Below are positions 16,729-26,082 of a DNA stretch of 64,000 nucleotides, in pieces. Below the pieces are notes generated by a model that saw only the letters and a list, made by a program, of their open reading frames with translations, had not been told where the DNA came from and did no database searches. The translations under genes were made by a program, and so were the position numbers. The DNA comes from Cyclobacteriaceae bacterium (GTDB lineage Bacteria; Bacteroidota; Bacteroidia; Cytophagales; Cyclobacteriaceae). The stretch is taken from assembly GCA_016787645.1 (NCBI GenBank), contig JAEUUF010000019.1, positions 62,001-126,000 on the forward strand, read 5' to 3'. Each line of letters begins with the position of its first letter. The stretch's first letter is position 1.

Positions 16729-17484
16729 TCAGGCCAATTTTGACTTTGCCTGATCCGCCAATTCCCGCATCCTCCTGACTCTCGAAGGATCAACGGTTCT
16801 CAGCAAGAACTCCGAACTACCCTGCTCACCCATCGCAGCGATGGTTTCATTTCGGAATTTCATCGGGCTTTCGCGCTGGGCGGTGGATGAGAAATGAATT
16901 TCACTCACACCGGTTTTGCCGACAATTTCCTGTACTGTTTGTTCATTTACCCCTGAGCCCGGCATGATCTTGATTCGGTTTCCTGCTTTAGCGACCAATT
17001 GCTTGATAAGCTCAACCCCTTCTCCCGCCTTGGGTCGTTGACCAGCGGTAAGGATGCGTTCAAAACCCACTTCAATACAATCCTCCAAGGCCTGGAACGG
17101 ATCACGGGTCATATCAAAAGCGCGGTGACAGGTACAGCGAAGCGGTTTGGCCTTATCGATCAGCTCCTTGCATCGCGCTTTGTCCAGGGTCCCGTCGGGG
17201 TTCAGGATACCGAACACAAAACCATCCACCCCCAGCTTCTGGAAGTGGAAGATATCTCGCTTCATCGCGTGGAACTCATACCGGTCGTAGCAAAAGTCAC
17301 CGCCGCGGGGACGGATCATGACATAGACGTCCATGGTCACATTTTGCCGAACTACCTCCACTGTTCCGGATGAAGGTGTGGTACCGCCATCGGCCGGATT
17401 ATCACACAGCTCGATACGATCCGCGCCGCCTTCCTGGGCTTTCAGGGCCGATTCTATATTATATACGACTACTTCGCAGGTCAT
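16729..17484 (-). CDS. cutC: CutC family protein
   Basis: 251 residues starting MTCEVVVYNIESALKAQEGG, with the TIM-barrel signatures GADRIELCDNPADGGTTPS, VMIRPRGGDFCYD and GFERILTAGQ. The family was named for copper homeostasis in E. coli, but the enzymatic role is unproven and the metal link has been questioned. It is a full-length member. The upstream region (17485-17510) contains a short AGTAGTT-AGTGCTT stretch reminiscent of the heptamer islands but only two units long. Confidence 0.9.
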   Translation of the reverse strand: MTCEVVVYNIESALKAQEGGADRIELCDNPADGGTTPSSGTVEVVRQNVTMDVYVMIRPRGGDFCYDRYEFHAMKRDIFHFQKLGVDGFVFGILNPDGTLDKARCKELIDKAKPLRCTCHRAFDMTRDPFQALEDCIEVGFERILTAGQRPKAGEGVELIKQLVAKAGNRIKIMPGSGVNEQTVQEIVGKTGVSEIHFSSTAQRESPMKFRNETIAAMGEQGSSEFLLRTVDPSRVRRMRELADQAKSKLA

Positions 17485-17510
17485 GAAGAAAAATGATCAG
17501 TAGTTAGTGC

Positions 17511-18485
17511 TTATCCTGAATAATAACTGTTGGCTTTAAAGATCGTATTCGGGATTTCATTGGAGTAGACGGCATACGTAAAACCTGGCTGAAGTGCATA
17601 GGCTCCATAATCACCATTTTTCCCCAGTGCGAGAAACCCAACCTGGATCTCTTTTGACTTCTCGGGCTGGTTCTTCACGATACGCTTCACTGCCTTTTCA
17701 CACGCTTCCTGCGGTGAGTTGCCTTGACGCATGAGTTCGACGACCAGGTGTGATCCGCAAATTCGAATTACTTCCTCACCGAGGCCGGTTGAAGTTGCCG
17801 CACCCACCTCATTGTCAACAAACAACCCGGCCCCAATGATCGGAGAATCACCGACTCGGCCGCGCATCTTATATGCCATACCACTCGTGGTGCAGGCTCC
17901 GGAAAGGTTCTGTGAACTGTCCAACGCGACCATTCCAATCGTATCGTGATTCTCAATGTTGGCGACCGGCTTGTACTTGGCTTCCTTGAGCCATGCCTTC
18001 CAGGCTTTCTCCGATTCAGGCGTCAGAAGATTTTCCTTCTTGAACCCATTGGCCAACGCAAACTGCAAGGCGCCGTCACCGGCAAGGATCACATGGGGAG
18101 TCTTCTCCATCACTTTACGGGCCACCGAGATGGGATGGACAATATGTTCGAGGCATAGCACAGCACCACAATTGGCATGCTCGTCCATGATGCATGCATC
18201 CAGTGTGACCCGGCCATCGCGGTCAGGCAGTCCGCCCAGGCCTACTGACATCTCCTTGGGATCGCCCTCGGGTACCCACACACCTTGTTCGACGGCATCA
18301 AGCGCGCGGCCCTTCGCGGCCAGCACTTTCCACGCTTCCACATTTGCCTCTTTGCCGAAGTTCCAGGTGGAGATGACAATGGGTGCTGACACCGGCTTCG
18401 CCTTGGTGGCCAGCGAATTCAGGGAAAAGAAGGAAGCCAACGCTGCGGTCGTCTTCAAAAATCTCCGGCGGGTAGAATGAATCAT
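17511..18485 (-). CDS. Glycosylasparaginase-type Ntn hydrolase
   Basis: A 324-residue N4-(beta-N-acetylglucosaminyl)-L-asparaginase family protein. It begins with a Tat-like leader (STRRRFLKTTAALASFFSL), so it should be exported folded. The autocleavage site is NHDTIGMVALD, where Thr becomes the N-terminal nucleophile of the beta chain, and the later GAATSTGLGEEVIR is typical. The family cleaves the GlcNAc-Asn bond of N-glycoproteins, as in Elizabethkingia. The start of the mature beta chain is near residue 181. Confidence 0.88.
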   Translation of the reverse strand: MIHSTRRRFLKTTAALASFFSLNSLATKAKPVSAPIVISTWNFGKEANVEAWKVLAAKGRALDAVEQGVWVPEGDPKEMSVGLGGLPDRDGRVTLDACIMDEHANCGAVLCLEHIVHPISVARKVMEKTPHVILAGDGALQFALANGFKKENLLTPESEKAWKAWLKEAKYKPVANIENHDTIGMVALDSSQNLSGACTTSGMAYKMRGRVGDSPIIGAGLFVDNEVGAATSTGLGEEVIRICGSHLVVELMRQGNSPQEACEKAVKRIVKNQPEKSKEIQVGFLALGKNGDYGAYALQPGFTYAVYSNEIPNTIFKANSYYSG

Positions 18486-18565
18486 CGTTGAGCATTTAAC
18501 GCCTTCAAGGTAAGTAAATCTGAGAAGACACTCCTACCGTGGCTGCTCGTCGCTCTTGGGGAAGG

Positions 18566-19081
18566 CTAAGGTTCTTCCAGGATCCGACGGGCCACCCGAA
18601 AGCGCTTGACGTAATAATCGGAATAGAGATTCGTCTCCACGACACCCAGTGAAGTGGACGCATGAATGAATTTAATGTTATCCCGGGCTTTGACATCAGT
18701 GACAATGCCCACGTGTGTGATTTCACGTTTCTTCTTTCCGGTTGCAAAGAAGACAAGATCGCCTTCCTTAACATCCTTCATCTTCTTCACCTTCGTACCC
18801 AATTTTACTTGCTCCGTGGTTTGGCGGGGAAGCTTCACGTCAATAGACCGGTAGGCGGTTGACGTAAGCGCCGAACAATCCATACCCGACCTTGAAGTTC
18901 CTCCATACTTATATGGAGTTCCATAATAGGAACGGGCCGCCTGAATCACCGTGTTCACCTTCTTCTCATGCGCTTTGGCTTTCCGGGAAGTGCCGCACGC
19001 CGAAATAATCAGTGCGAAAAGCACCAGGAAAATGGCCGTGTTAAAAAACCGGTTTTGCGTACCTTTGCTCGCCAACCGCAT
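18566..19081 (-). CDS. NlpC/P60 lipoprotein peptidase
   Basis: 171 residues from the ATG at 19081, chosen because it opens a lipoprotein signal ending in LFALIISACGTS with the lipobox Cys; longer in-frame versions would overrun the divergent gene. The NlpC/P60 domain has the catalytic Cys in MDCSALTSTAY and His in ITHVGIVTDV, with a third polar residue in FIHASTS. Such enzymes cut gamma-D-Glu to diamino acid bonds in peptidoglycan stems. The lipid anchor places it in the envelope. Confidence 0.88.
   Translation of the reverse strand: MRLASKGTQNRFFNTAIFLVLFALIISACGTSRKAKAHEKKVNTVIQAARSYYGTPYKYGGTSRSGMDCSALTSTAYRSIDVKLPRQTTEQVKLGTKVKKMKDVKEGDLVFFATGKKKREITHVGIVTDVKARDNIKFIHASTSLGVVETNLYSDYYVKRFRVARRILEEP
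19060..19067 (+). promoter_or_regulatory. -7 promoter element for the GlcD-type gene
   Basis: TACCTTTG is an exact TAnnTTTG followed by C, lying inside the first codons of the divergent NlpC/P60 gene and 53 bases before the ATG at 19121. A TTG at -33 is not present, only TGTT. Confidence 0.4.
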
Positions 19082-19120
19082 GTACGTAAAGTTTAAAAAG
19101 TAAGTAAAAGTAGCGCATTC

Positions 19121-20551
19121 ATGGCAGAAACGAAAACGATGGAGGGCAGGCTCACCGGTGCGGTGATTGAACAGTTCAGGCAAATTGTTGGCGACGCCCA
19201 TATATTGCTCGACGCAGAACACAAGGAAGACTACGGTCACGACAAGACCGAAGACTACTTCTTTGCACCCGATGTCGTACTCAAACCAGGTACACCGCAA
19301 GAAATAAGCCAGATCCTGAAAATTTGCTCCGCCCACGAAATTCCAGTCACACCACGGGGAGCGGGTACTGGATTGAGCGGAGGGGCATTACCCGTCAAAA
19401 ACGGTGTGGTGCTGTCCATGGAGCGCTTCAACAAAATTCTGAACATCGATGAGCTCAACCTCCAGGCTACCGTGGAGCCGGGGGTGATCACCGAAGTATT
19501 TCAAAATGCGGTTAAAGAAAAGGGTCTCTTCTACCCGCCGGATCCAGCGAGTCGGGGCTCTTGTTTCCTGGGTGGTAATCTCGCCAACAACTCCGGGGGA
19601 CCGAAGGCAGTGAAATATGGTGTGACCCGCGATTATGTCCTCAACATGGAAGTGGTGTTGCCAACCGGAGAAATCATCTGGACCGCCGCTAACGTGCTGA
19701 AGAACTCTACCGGTTATAACCTCACACAACTAATGTGCGGCAGTGAAGGCACACTGGGTGTCATCACCAAGATTGTATTCAAGCTACGGGGCTACCCGCA
19801 GAAGAACGTGCTGATGATGATCCCCTTCGTTAGTAATGAAGAAGCCTGTGAAGCCATTGCCGCCATCTTCGTGGCAGGGATCCAGCCTTCGGGCATGGAG
19901 TTCTTTGAAAAAGAAGCCGCGGCCAAAACCTTTGAGTACTGTGAGAAAGTACTCAACAGCCCAGTCACCACAAAATTGGCGGATGGGATGAACGCGTATT
20001 TGTTGTGCGAGCTCGACGGCAACGACGAGGACGTATTGATGAAAGATGCCGAGCGGGTTATGGAAGTGCTTGAACGCTTCAATACCGGAGAGGCGCTATT
20101 CGCGGAAAGTTTTGCGCAGAAGGAAGAACTCTGGAAGATCCGCAAGAATATCTCTCCCGCGGTGAACTGGTATACACTCACAAAAAGTGACGATGTCGTC
20201 GTTCCGCGTGGCAACCTCCCCAAACTGATCAAGGGCATCAAGGAAATCGGGAAAGAATACGGTTTCAACACGGTGTGCTTCGGCCACCTGGGTGATGGCA
20301 ACCTTCACGTAAACATCCTCAAAGAAAATATCCCAGATGTTGACTGGGAGACCAAGATCCCGGAGGGCATCGGTGAGATCTTCAAATTGACTGTCTCGCT
20401 GGGCGGCACCCTTTCCGGCGAACATGGCATCGGCATCGCCAAGCGACCTTATATGTCGATCGCGATGGGCGAAGTGAATCTGAACCTCATGCGGGGGATC
20501 AAGAAAGTCTTTGATCCGAAGGGGATATTGAATCCTGGGAAGATATTCTAA
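19121..20551 (+). CDS. FAD-linked oxidase, GlcD/D-lactate dehydrogenase type
   Basis: A 476-residue FAD-binding oxidoreductase of the vanillyl-alcohol oxidase fold. The FAD-binding stretch is PRGAGTGLSGGALP, followed by GGNLANNSGGPKAVKYG. The C-terminal cap carries CFGHLGDGNLHVNI and SGEHGIGIAKRPYM. Family members oxidise glycolate, D-lactate or D-2-hydroxyglutarate. GlcE and GlcF partners are not adjacent, so D-lactate or a related 2-hydroxy acid is as likely as glycolate. Confidence 0.85.
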   Translation: MAETKTMEGRLTGAVIEQFRQIVGDAHILLDAEHKEDYGHDKTEDYFFAPDVVLKPGTPQEISQILKICSAHEIPVTPRGAGTGLSGGALPVKNGVVLSMERFNKILNIDELNLQATVEPGVITEVFQNAVKEKGLFYPPDPASRGSCFLGGNLANNSGGPKAVKYGVTRDYVLNMEVVLPTGEIIWTAANVLKNSTGYNLTQLMCGSEGTLGVITKIVFKLRGYPQKNVLMMIPFVSNEEACEAIAAIFVAGIQPSGMEFFEKEAAAKTFEYCEKVLNSPVTTKLADGMNAYLLCELDGNDEDVLMKDAERVMEVLERFNTGEALFAESFAQKEELWKIRKNISPAVNWYTLTKSDDVVVPRGNLPKLIKGIKEIGKEYGFNTVCFGHLGDGNLHVNILKENIPDVDWETKIPEGIGEIFKLTVSLGGTLSGEHGIGIAKRPYMSIAMGEVNLNLMRGIKKVFDPKGILNPGKIF

Positions 20552-20557
20552 AAAAAG

Positions 20558-20585
20558 AGAAGTTAGAAGGTAGGACGTAGAAGTT
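20558..20585. repeat. Degenerate 7-bp tandem repeat island
   Basis: Four heptamers, AGAAGTT, AGAAGGT, AGGACGT and AGAAGTT, begin seven bases after the preceding stop codon, in the gap before asnB. All begin AG and end in T. Confidence 0.65.
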
Positions 20586-20608
20586 GGCTGAATACCTATT
20601 TTTACCCC

Positions 20609-22507
20609 ATGTGTGGAATTACCGGTGTCTTCGCGTTCAACCTTGTTGGTAAATTCAGCAAGATTAATGTTGCCGCTGCCACCACTTCACTGGCCCATCG
20701 CGGTCCCGATTTCCATGACGTTTATGTGGATGAGTGGGTGTGCCTGGGTCACCGTAGGCTGAGTATCATCGACACCCGCGAAATTGCCCACCAGCCCATG
20801 TGGGACGAAAGCGGCCGGTGGTGCATCGTCTACAATGGCGAGATTTTCAATTACCGCGAGCTCAGGGCCACACTGGTCAATCTCGGTTATACCTTCCGCA
20901 CTGAATCGGACACGGAAGTATTGCTCAAGCTTTTCATCCGCGATGGCGCTTCCTGTTTGCATCAGCTCAACGGCTTCTTTGCCTTTTGCATCTACGACAA
21001 GCAGGAACAGTCTTTCTTCCTGGCGCGCGACCGCTTTGGCGTAAAGCCCCTATACTACTTGCACGACGACGACAAGTTTCTCTTTGGATCGGAACTTAAA
21101 GCCATCCACGCGTACGGCATCAACAAAAACCTCGACTACGACTCGCTCTATACCTATCTCCAGCTGAACTACATCCCCGCGCCAGATACGATTTTCAAGC
21201 ACGTAAAGAAGTTGTTGCCCGGGCATTGCCTGCGCGTGAAAGGTGGGCACCTGGCTCTTCAGTCGTACTATTCCATCCCTTATCAACCGGCAAATCTGAG
21301 TACCGCGTCTTACGAGAGCGCCCAAGGCTCGTTCCGCGATTTATTGGAGCAGGCCGTACAACGCCGACTGGTATCGGATGTTCCCCTGGGTGCCTTCCTG
21401 AGCGGCGGTATTGACTCTTCCGTGATTACCGCTCTCGCCAAAAGACACAAGCCCGATCTGCAAACCTTTTCTATTGGCTTTCGGGATGAGAAGTATTTTG
21501 ATGAGAGCCGCTATGCCGAAATCGCCGCGAAGCACCTGGGAACAAATCACACGGTTTTCTCCCTGACCAACACGGAGATGTCGGCTCACCTGCACGATAT
21601 TCTGAATAGTATCGATGAGCCGTTCGCCGATTCATCCGCTATCGCGGTGTACCTGCTTAGCCGTGAAACCCGGAAACACGCTACCGTCGCCCTTTCTGGG
21701 GATGGTGCAGATGAATTACTCGGTGGCTACAACAAGCATGCAGCCTTCTACCGTGCACTGCATCCGGGTTTCGCAGAAAAGGCGGTCACGGCGTTGAAGC
21801 CATTATGGTGGTTACTGCCCAAGTCAAGACATGCGCCATTCTCCAATACCGTACGTCAGCTCGACCGGTTTGCCCGCGGCGCTGGGCTTGCGTCTGCAGA
21901 ACGGTACTGGCTTTGGGCAGGATTCGCGACGCAGCGCCAGGCAGACCGACTGTTAAAGCCAGGGCTGAGAACAAATAGCGTTTTCATGTCGCGGCGTGAG
22001 GAGCTGTTGAACACGCTCCCCGTAAAGGAGACACTTAACGACGTCTTGTTAACCGATATGCGGTTGGTATTGCCCAACGATATGCTTACCAAGGTAGACC
22101 GAATGAGCATGGCGCATGCGGTTGAGATTCGGAACCCGTTTCTGGATGTCAACGTCGTCAACTTCCTGTTTACTCTCCCCGATCATTTCAAGATCGATGG
22201 CAGGACCCGGAAGAAACTCCTGCGGGATGCATTCCCTGGCCTGCTCCCCGCCGAACTTTACCAACGACCCAAGAAGGGATTCGAAGTGCCCCTCCTCAAA
22301 TGGATGCGGAAGGACCTCAAAAAGATAATCCGCGATGAACTGCTCTCCAGGCAATTCATCGAAGAGCAAGGAATTTTCAACTACGCTGAAATTCGAAGAC
22401 TGAGGAATCAGCTATTTGCCATTAATCCGGGCGACGTTCATGCCCGGATGTGGGGGCTGGTAGTGTTTCAATGGTGGTGGAGGGAAATGGTGAGAGGTAA
22501 ACGGTAA
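20609..22507 (+). CDS. asnB: Asparagine synthetase (glutamine-hydrolysing)
   Basis: 632 residues. It starts MCGITGVFAFN, where Cys2 becomes the N-terminal nucleophile of the glutaminase domain (about 1-210). The synthetase domain has the PP-loop FLSGGIDSSVITAL (around residue 265) and VALSGDGADELLGGYNKH. It converts aspartate, glutamine and ATP to asparagine. Bacteroidota carry several paralogues, some working on polysaccharide or peptide products, but there are no biosynthesis genes beside this one, so ordinary asparagine synthesis is likeliest. Confidence 0.93.
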   Translation: MCGITGVFAFNLVGKFSKINVAAATTSLAHRGPDFHDVYVDEWVCLGHRRLSIIDTREIAHQPMWDESGRWCIVYNGEIFNYRELRATLVNLGYTFRTESDTEVLLKLFIRDGASCLHQLNGFFAFCIYDKQEQSFFLARDRFGVKPLYYLHDDDKFLFGSELKAIHAYGINKNLDYDSLYTYLQLNYIPAPDTIFKHVKKLLPGHCLRVKGGHLALQSYYSIPYQPANLSTASYESAQGSFRDLLEQAVQRRLVSDVPLGAFLSGGIDSSVITALAKRHKPDLQTFSIGFRDEKYFDESRYAEIAAKHLGTNHTVFSLTNTEMSAHLHDILNSIDEPFADSSAIAVYLLSRETRKHATVALSGDGADELLGGYNKHAAFYRALHPGFAEKAVTALKPLWWLLPKSRHAPFSNTVRQLDRFARGAGLASAERYWLWAGFATQRQADRLLKPGLRTNSVFMSRREELLNTLPVKETLNDVLLTDMRLVLPNDMLTKVDRMSMAHAVEIRNPFLDVNVVNFLFTLPDHFKIDGRTRKKLLRDAFPGLLPAELYQRPKKGFEVPLLKWMRKDLKKIIRDELLSRQFIEEQGIFNYAEIRRLRNQLFAINPGDVHARMWGLVVFQWWWREMVRGKR

Positions 22508-22515
22508 GCGTTATT

Positions 22516-22547
22516 CGGCAATCAGGAGCACCCTGAATTCATTGCCG
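22516..22547. terminator. Hairpin between convergent asnB and outer-membrane gene
   Basis: CGGCAAT and ATTGCCG form a 7-bp stem around an 18-base loop, inside which CAGG and CCTG can pair. It lies in the 61-base gap between two convergent genes. There is no T-run, so termination is inferred. Confidence 0.35.
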
Positions 22548-22568
22548 TGCAAAAGCGCGTGGATGTGC

Positions 22569-23153
22569 TTACTTCCTAAAACGGAAGTGATAAGAGCCAA
22601 TAAGCTGGACCGAATAGCCATAGTCTTCGGTCTTGCCAAAGTTGACGAACTTCACCTCACCGCCAATGTCGAATCGGTCGTTGATTTTCTTCCGATACAA
22701 GGCTGATATGTGCAAGTTGGCCAGCGACAGAAAACTACTGTTGGCTTCACTGCCCAACACATTTACTTCGGAGAACATGATCGTGAGGCCTGGTCCGCCA
22801 CTGAGGTAAAAATCGGGCAACACCCGGATGCGAAAGGAAAGCAGGAGCGGCAAAGCCGTCAGTTTGGCTGAGCCACCCGCCCAGTTACCCGCGGGTTTAC
22901 TGTCTATGGAGTAGATGGTATAATATCCTGACTCCAGGCCCATGGACAAGCGGTGTTCAGGCTCCCACATGAACCGGAAAGTATACCCAACGTGATCCGT
23001 CACCGCCGCGTTCTTGACGCGTGGCATCTGGATGGTGTTGATATAATGAAACCAACCAAGGCCAGCACCCACCGACCAATTGTTTGGTTTTTCCTGCGAC
23101 TGCGCCGAGAGCGATCCGGCCATCAAAAACAATATCAGAATCGTTTTCCGCAT
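22569..23153 (-). CDS. Outer-membrane beta-barrel-like protein, cassette 1 gene B
   Basis: 194 residues with a signal peptide (MRKTILILFLMAGSLSAQSQ) and alternating beta-strand patterning through to a terminal aromatic residue (SYHFRFRK), as in small outer-membrane barrels. No characterised family is recognised. It is clearly related to the protein at 28457-29056: both have a Y-I-N segment near the start, then RFMWEPEHRLSMGLESGYYT against RLMWEPEYFLRLGFETGYNQ. It is the third gene of cassette 1, starting one base after the GDPD stop, and is presumably co-transcribed. Confidence 0.65.
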   Translation of the reverse strand: MRKTILILFLMAGSLSAQSQEKPNNWSVGAGLGWFHYINTIQMPRVKNAAVTDHVGYTFRFMWEPEHRLSMGLESGYYTIYSIDSKPAGNWAGGSAKLTALPLLLSFRIRVLPDFYLSGGPGLTIMFSEVNVLGSEANSSFLSLANLHISALYRKKINDRFDIGGEVKFVNFGKTEDYGYSVQLIGSYHFRFRK

Positions 23154-23154
23154 A

Positions 23155-24387
23155 CTATTCCCGGATATAATGATAGTAAGCGACATACGACGGGTAATTC
23201 GTCAGCAATCCATCAAAGCGCCCTTGATGAATATACTGGTTGATGTATGCCGGGACATCGATAGTCCAACACAACGCTTTGATGCCATCGGCCTGTACCG
23301 ATGCCACAAGGTCGTTCTGGGTACCTAAGGTCCAACGGGGTCCCCATGCCTTGGAGTTAAGCAACCGGGCCTCTTCCGGGCTAATCTCACACAAGGTTGG
23401 GATATTGGTGTAGTCGGGCATTGATTTCACGGCGGCAAGCACATCATCTGCCGGAACACCAATTAAAATATCGATCGTCCGGCCTTTGGAAGCCGCATAC
23501 TGGAGCATCTCCCGCTGAATTGGTATCGTATAGCTGACCACTTCGGGGTCTTTGGTGTCCAACCAGACAAACTCGAGTTGAGTGTTGTCTATGGCAAATT
23601 TGAGCGCTGCCCGAAGCGTGGGAATTTCCTCACCGCGGATAAGCTCTACAAAAGTGAGCAACTGGATATAAGTAAAGTTGGAAATTGGTCCGTTCAACGG
23701 ACCTTTCTGGGTCAACCGGATATTAATGTCATCATCGTGATAGAGTACCGGTATCTTGTCTTTAGTCAGCCGAACGTCAATTTCTACGCCATTGGCGCCA
23801 AAACGTTCAGCATACCCGATCATGGCGGTGCTATTCTCGGAAATCGGCAGACGGTCGCTCGTTCTCCCTCCGCCCCGATGTCCCACGATGAGAAATTTCT
23901 TCGAAGTGACCGTTGCTGAGAAAGTGCGCGAGAAAACAAATGAAATATTGGTGTTTGCTGGATTATTTTGCTGTCCATACCGGCCTCGAATGGTTAGGGA
24001 TGCAGGCATAATGCCTTTCAATAGACTGGACGCGCCTTCATTCTTGGCGATCACCAAATCGACCAATCCCATGTCGTCACTGGTAGGTACACGCCAATAA
24101 CCGCGCATAAACAGTATGGAATCCTTCGTGCCGGTTTCGAGGATCATGTACGCGGTACGGGTGAATATCGAAACGTATTTAGTTGACCACTTCACTACCG
24201 CATCATCGCCAAAGCGGCCACCAGTCGGTATCGTATAAACTCCTTCCATCAGCGGCTTGCTGATATCCGGCACCGCATCCAGTGCCGGCAAAGGCGGGAT
24301 AACCGGCACATCGACCGGGTAGTCGGTGGTGCACGTCATGCAAAAAGCAATCAGCAGCAATCCAATGGTTCGATAGGCGACTTTCAT
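23155..24387 (-). CDS. Glycerophosphodiester phosphodiesterase lipoprotein, cassette 1
   Basis: A 410-residue lipoprotein (signal ending IAFCMTCTTDY). The first 160 or so residues form an unrecognised domain with MEGVYTIPTGG and GYWRVP, shared with the protein at 29060-30331. The GDPD barrel follows: GHRGGGRTSD with the catalytic HRG, ENSTAM, VEIDVRLTKDKIPVLYHDDD, and a C-terminal DGLLTNYPSYVAYY. All catalytic residues appear intact. It should cleave glycerophosphodiesters or similar phosphodiesters in the periplasm or at the surface. Its ATG overlaps the stop of the upstream outer-membrane gene (ATGA). Confidence 0.85.
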   Translation of the reverse strand: MKVAYRTIGLLLIAFCMTCTTDYPVDVPVIPPLPALDAVPDISKPLMEGVYTIPTGGRFGDDAVVKWSTKYVSIFTRTAYMILETGTKDSILFMRGYWRVPTSDDMGLVDLVIAKNEGASSLLKGIMPASLTIRGRYGQQNNPANTNISFVFSRTFSATVTSKKFLIVGHRGGGRTSDRLPISENSTAMIGYAERFGANGVEIDVRLTKDKIPVLYHDDDINIRLTQKGPLNGPISNFTYIQLLTFVELIRGEEIPTLRAALKFAIDNTQLEFVWLDTKDPEVVSYTIPIQREMLQYAASKGRTIDILIGVPADDVLAAVKSMPDYTNIPTLCEISPEEARLLNSKAWGPRWTLGTQNDLVASVQADGIKALCWTIDVPAYINQYIHQGRFDGLLTNYPSYVAYYHYIRE

Positions 24388-25121
24388 AAGATCAGGCCGA
24401 TATAGAACTCAGGGATATTATAGTAGCGATTGAATGTCGAGAAGGCAGGCCACGCCATGAAGTGATATTTGGCGTAAGCATTCTTCAGGCCAAGGACAAG
24501 CACCTTGTTCTTGTGAATGCGTTGTTCCATGTACAGACCCAGCGTCCAGCCGTTTGAAAAATTCCTGTCCGAGGTGATTTCGTTTTCGCCTTGTTTCGAA
24601 CTGAAGTAGGTTACGACCACCACTTCGCCCTTGAGTGTAATGGCTACATCTTTAAACCTCCACCCCACCGAAGCATTGGGATAATTAATCCAGGAATGGG
24701 CACTGCTGGCAAATCCGAACTGGTTGAGATAGCCAAACGTGTAGGCTACATCATAGCCAACATTAAATGAAAGCTTTTTGTCCGCGGTCTGGTAATTCCA
24801 ACGCGGACCGAGGGAGATTTGGTTGGACACAAAGAGCGACGAAAAACGACCGTCCAAAGCAAAACCTTTGGGCAACCCATAATTGGCATGGAAATGAAAC
24901 AAGGGCGCCTGGATGGCCGTCTCCAGCCAGTCAAAGGGCAATTTTACCTGCGACAAGGCCAGCTCCATTCTGAACTCCTTGGGTTTGAACCGATGCGGGT
25001 AGTAGAGCGAGGAGGAGGCAATGTCAAAAGTGTCAGCCGCCTCCTGTCCGAATGCCTGAACGGGAATCAGTCCGGAGATAACAAGCAAGAAAAGTATCTT
25101 TGCGGGAGTCCTATTGAGCAT
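24384..25121 (-). CDS. Outer-membrane protein, cassette 1 gene A
   Basis: A 245-residue exported protein (signal MLNRTPAKILFLLVISGLIPVQAFGQ) with strand-like amphipathic repeats and a C-terminal PEFYIGLIL, suggesting a beta-barrel. It is related to the protein at 30341-31081: LPKGFALDGRFSSLFVSNQ against LPKGFNLQGGVSSLIISNR, and KYHFMAWPAF against RYHIIAWPAL. Function is unknown. It is the first gene of the cassette, with a promoter at 25150-25179, and overlaps the GDPD gene by four bases. Confidence 0.65.
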   Translation of the reverse strand: MLNRTPAKILFLLVISGLIPVQAFGQEAADTFDIASSSLYYPHRFKPKEFRMELALSQVKLPFDWLETAIQAPLFHFHANYGLPKGFALDGRFSSLFVSNQISLGPRWNYQTADKKLSFNVGYDVAYTFGYLNQFGFASSAHSWINYPNASVGWRFKDVAITLKGEVVVVTYFSSKQGENEITSDRNFSNGWTLGLYMEQRIHKNKVLVLGLKNAYAKYHFMAWPAFSTFNRYYNIPEFYIGLIL

Positions 25122-25149
25122 GATTATTGTTTCTCCTCATTCGGCGTAT

Positions 25150-25179
25150 CAAAGGTAATGCTTACACATCCGATGTCAT
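25150..25179 (-). promoter_or_regulatory. Promoter of OMP-GDPD cassette 1
   Basis: On the minus strand ATGACA is followed by TACCTTTG, an exact TAnnTTTG, with 19 bases between ATG and TA. The same arrangement (TTGACA, 19-base spacing, TACCTTTA) precedes cassette 2, so promoter and genes appear to have been duplicated together. It lies within the first codons of the divergent phosphoesterase gene. Confidence 0.55.
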
Positions 25180-26081
25180 ACCGGGTTGCCATTTTCTGCC
25201 TGTTCCTGGTGGCTGAAACAATCGTTTACGGGCAGTCGAAAGACATGATTTTTGTCAGTGATACCCAGGCGCCTATGTGGGTGGAGACGCTTTGGCTAAA
25301 GTCAAACCATAATCAGGAGGCCACCGGCTTTTTGTTTAGGGACATTGTGAAACAACATCCAGCATACCTGTTTATTCTCGGTGATGTGGTTACCCTTGGT
25401 TATAAGAAGAAGAAATGGTCAAGAATGGATCGTTACCTTGACAGTTGTCGACAAGCGGGAATTCGGGTGTCGGCCCTCCTGGGGAACCATGATGTCATGA
25501 CCCGGGCCCGCAAAGGTGAGTCATTATTTCAGCAGCGCTTCCCAGACCATCATCGAACGGGTTTCTACCAGGTCGTTGACTCTGTGGCTGTCCTATTTCT
25601 TAATTCCAATTTCAAGAAACTAGCCCCAGCTGACATCCAGCAACAACAAGAGTGGCTTTCCACCACGCTCACCGCTCTTGATGAAGATCCGTCTATTCTG
25701 ATTACGGTGGTTGCTTGCCACCATGCGCCCTATTCCAACAGTACCATTGTAGGTTCCTCGGAGCCTGTTCAGAAATACTTTGTGCCCAGTTATCTCCAAT
25801 CCAGGAAGGCTCGCTTATTCATTACCGGGCACTCACACAACTACGAGCTATTCCAGCGGGCTGGCAAGGACTTCCTCGTCATTGGCGGTGGCGGCGGTCT
25901 GCATCAGCCCCTCTCTGAAAAGCCAGACCGTCTTTTCGATTTATCCTCCGGCTATAAACCACAGTTCCACTACCTCGTGATGCAACGAAACGGTGGAACG
26001 CTTTGCTTGACCTCCCGGTACCTTTTGGAAGATTTTTCCGGATTCCAGGAAGGTTTGTCATTTTCCATACACTATCGCTGA
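25158..26081 (+). CDS. Exported calcineurin-like metallophosphoesterase
   Basis: 307 residues from the ATG at 25158; the ATG at 25173 (MSYRVAIFCLFLVAETIVYG) gives the cleaner signal peptide and is equally possible. All metallophosphatase motifs are present: FVSDTQ, LGDVVTLG, LLGNHDV, VACHHAPY and FITGHSHNYE. The substrate is unknown; a phosphomonoester or phosphodiester is expected. Its place directly beside two exported phosphodiesterase cassettes suggests linked phosphate-ester breakdown, where GDPD would release glycerol-3-phosphate and a monoesterase act next. That link is inference. Confidence 0.85.
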   Translation: MLTHPMSYRVAIFCLFLVAETIVYGQSKDMIFVSDTQAPMWVETLWLKSNHNQEATGFLFRDIVKQHPAYLFILGDVVTLGYKKKKWSRMDRYLDSCRQAGIRVSALLGNHDVMTRARKGESLFQQRFPDHHRTGFYQVVDSVAVLFLNSNFKKLAPADIQQQQEWLSTTLTALDEDPSILITVVACHHAPYSNSTIVGSSEPVQKYFVPSYLQSRKARLFITGHSHNYELFQRAGKDFLVIGGGGGLHQPLSEKPDRLFDLSSGYKPQFHYLVMQRNGGTLCLTSRYLLEDFSGFQEGLSFSIHYR

Positions 26082-26082
26082 T

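Noticed and set aside
17487-17515. Possible sixth heptamer island upstream of cutC
   Set aside because: Only two units (AGTAGTT, AGTGCTT) are recognisable.
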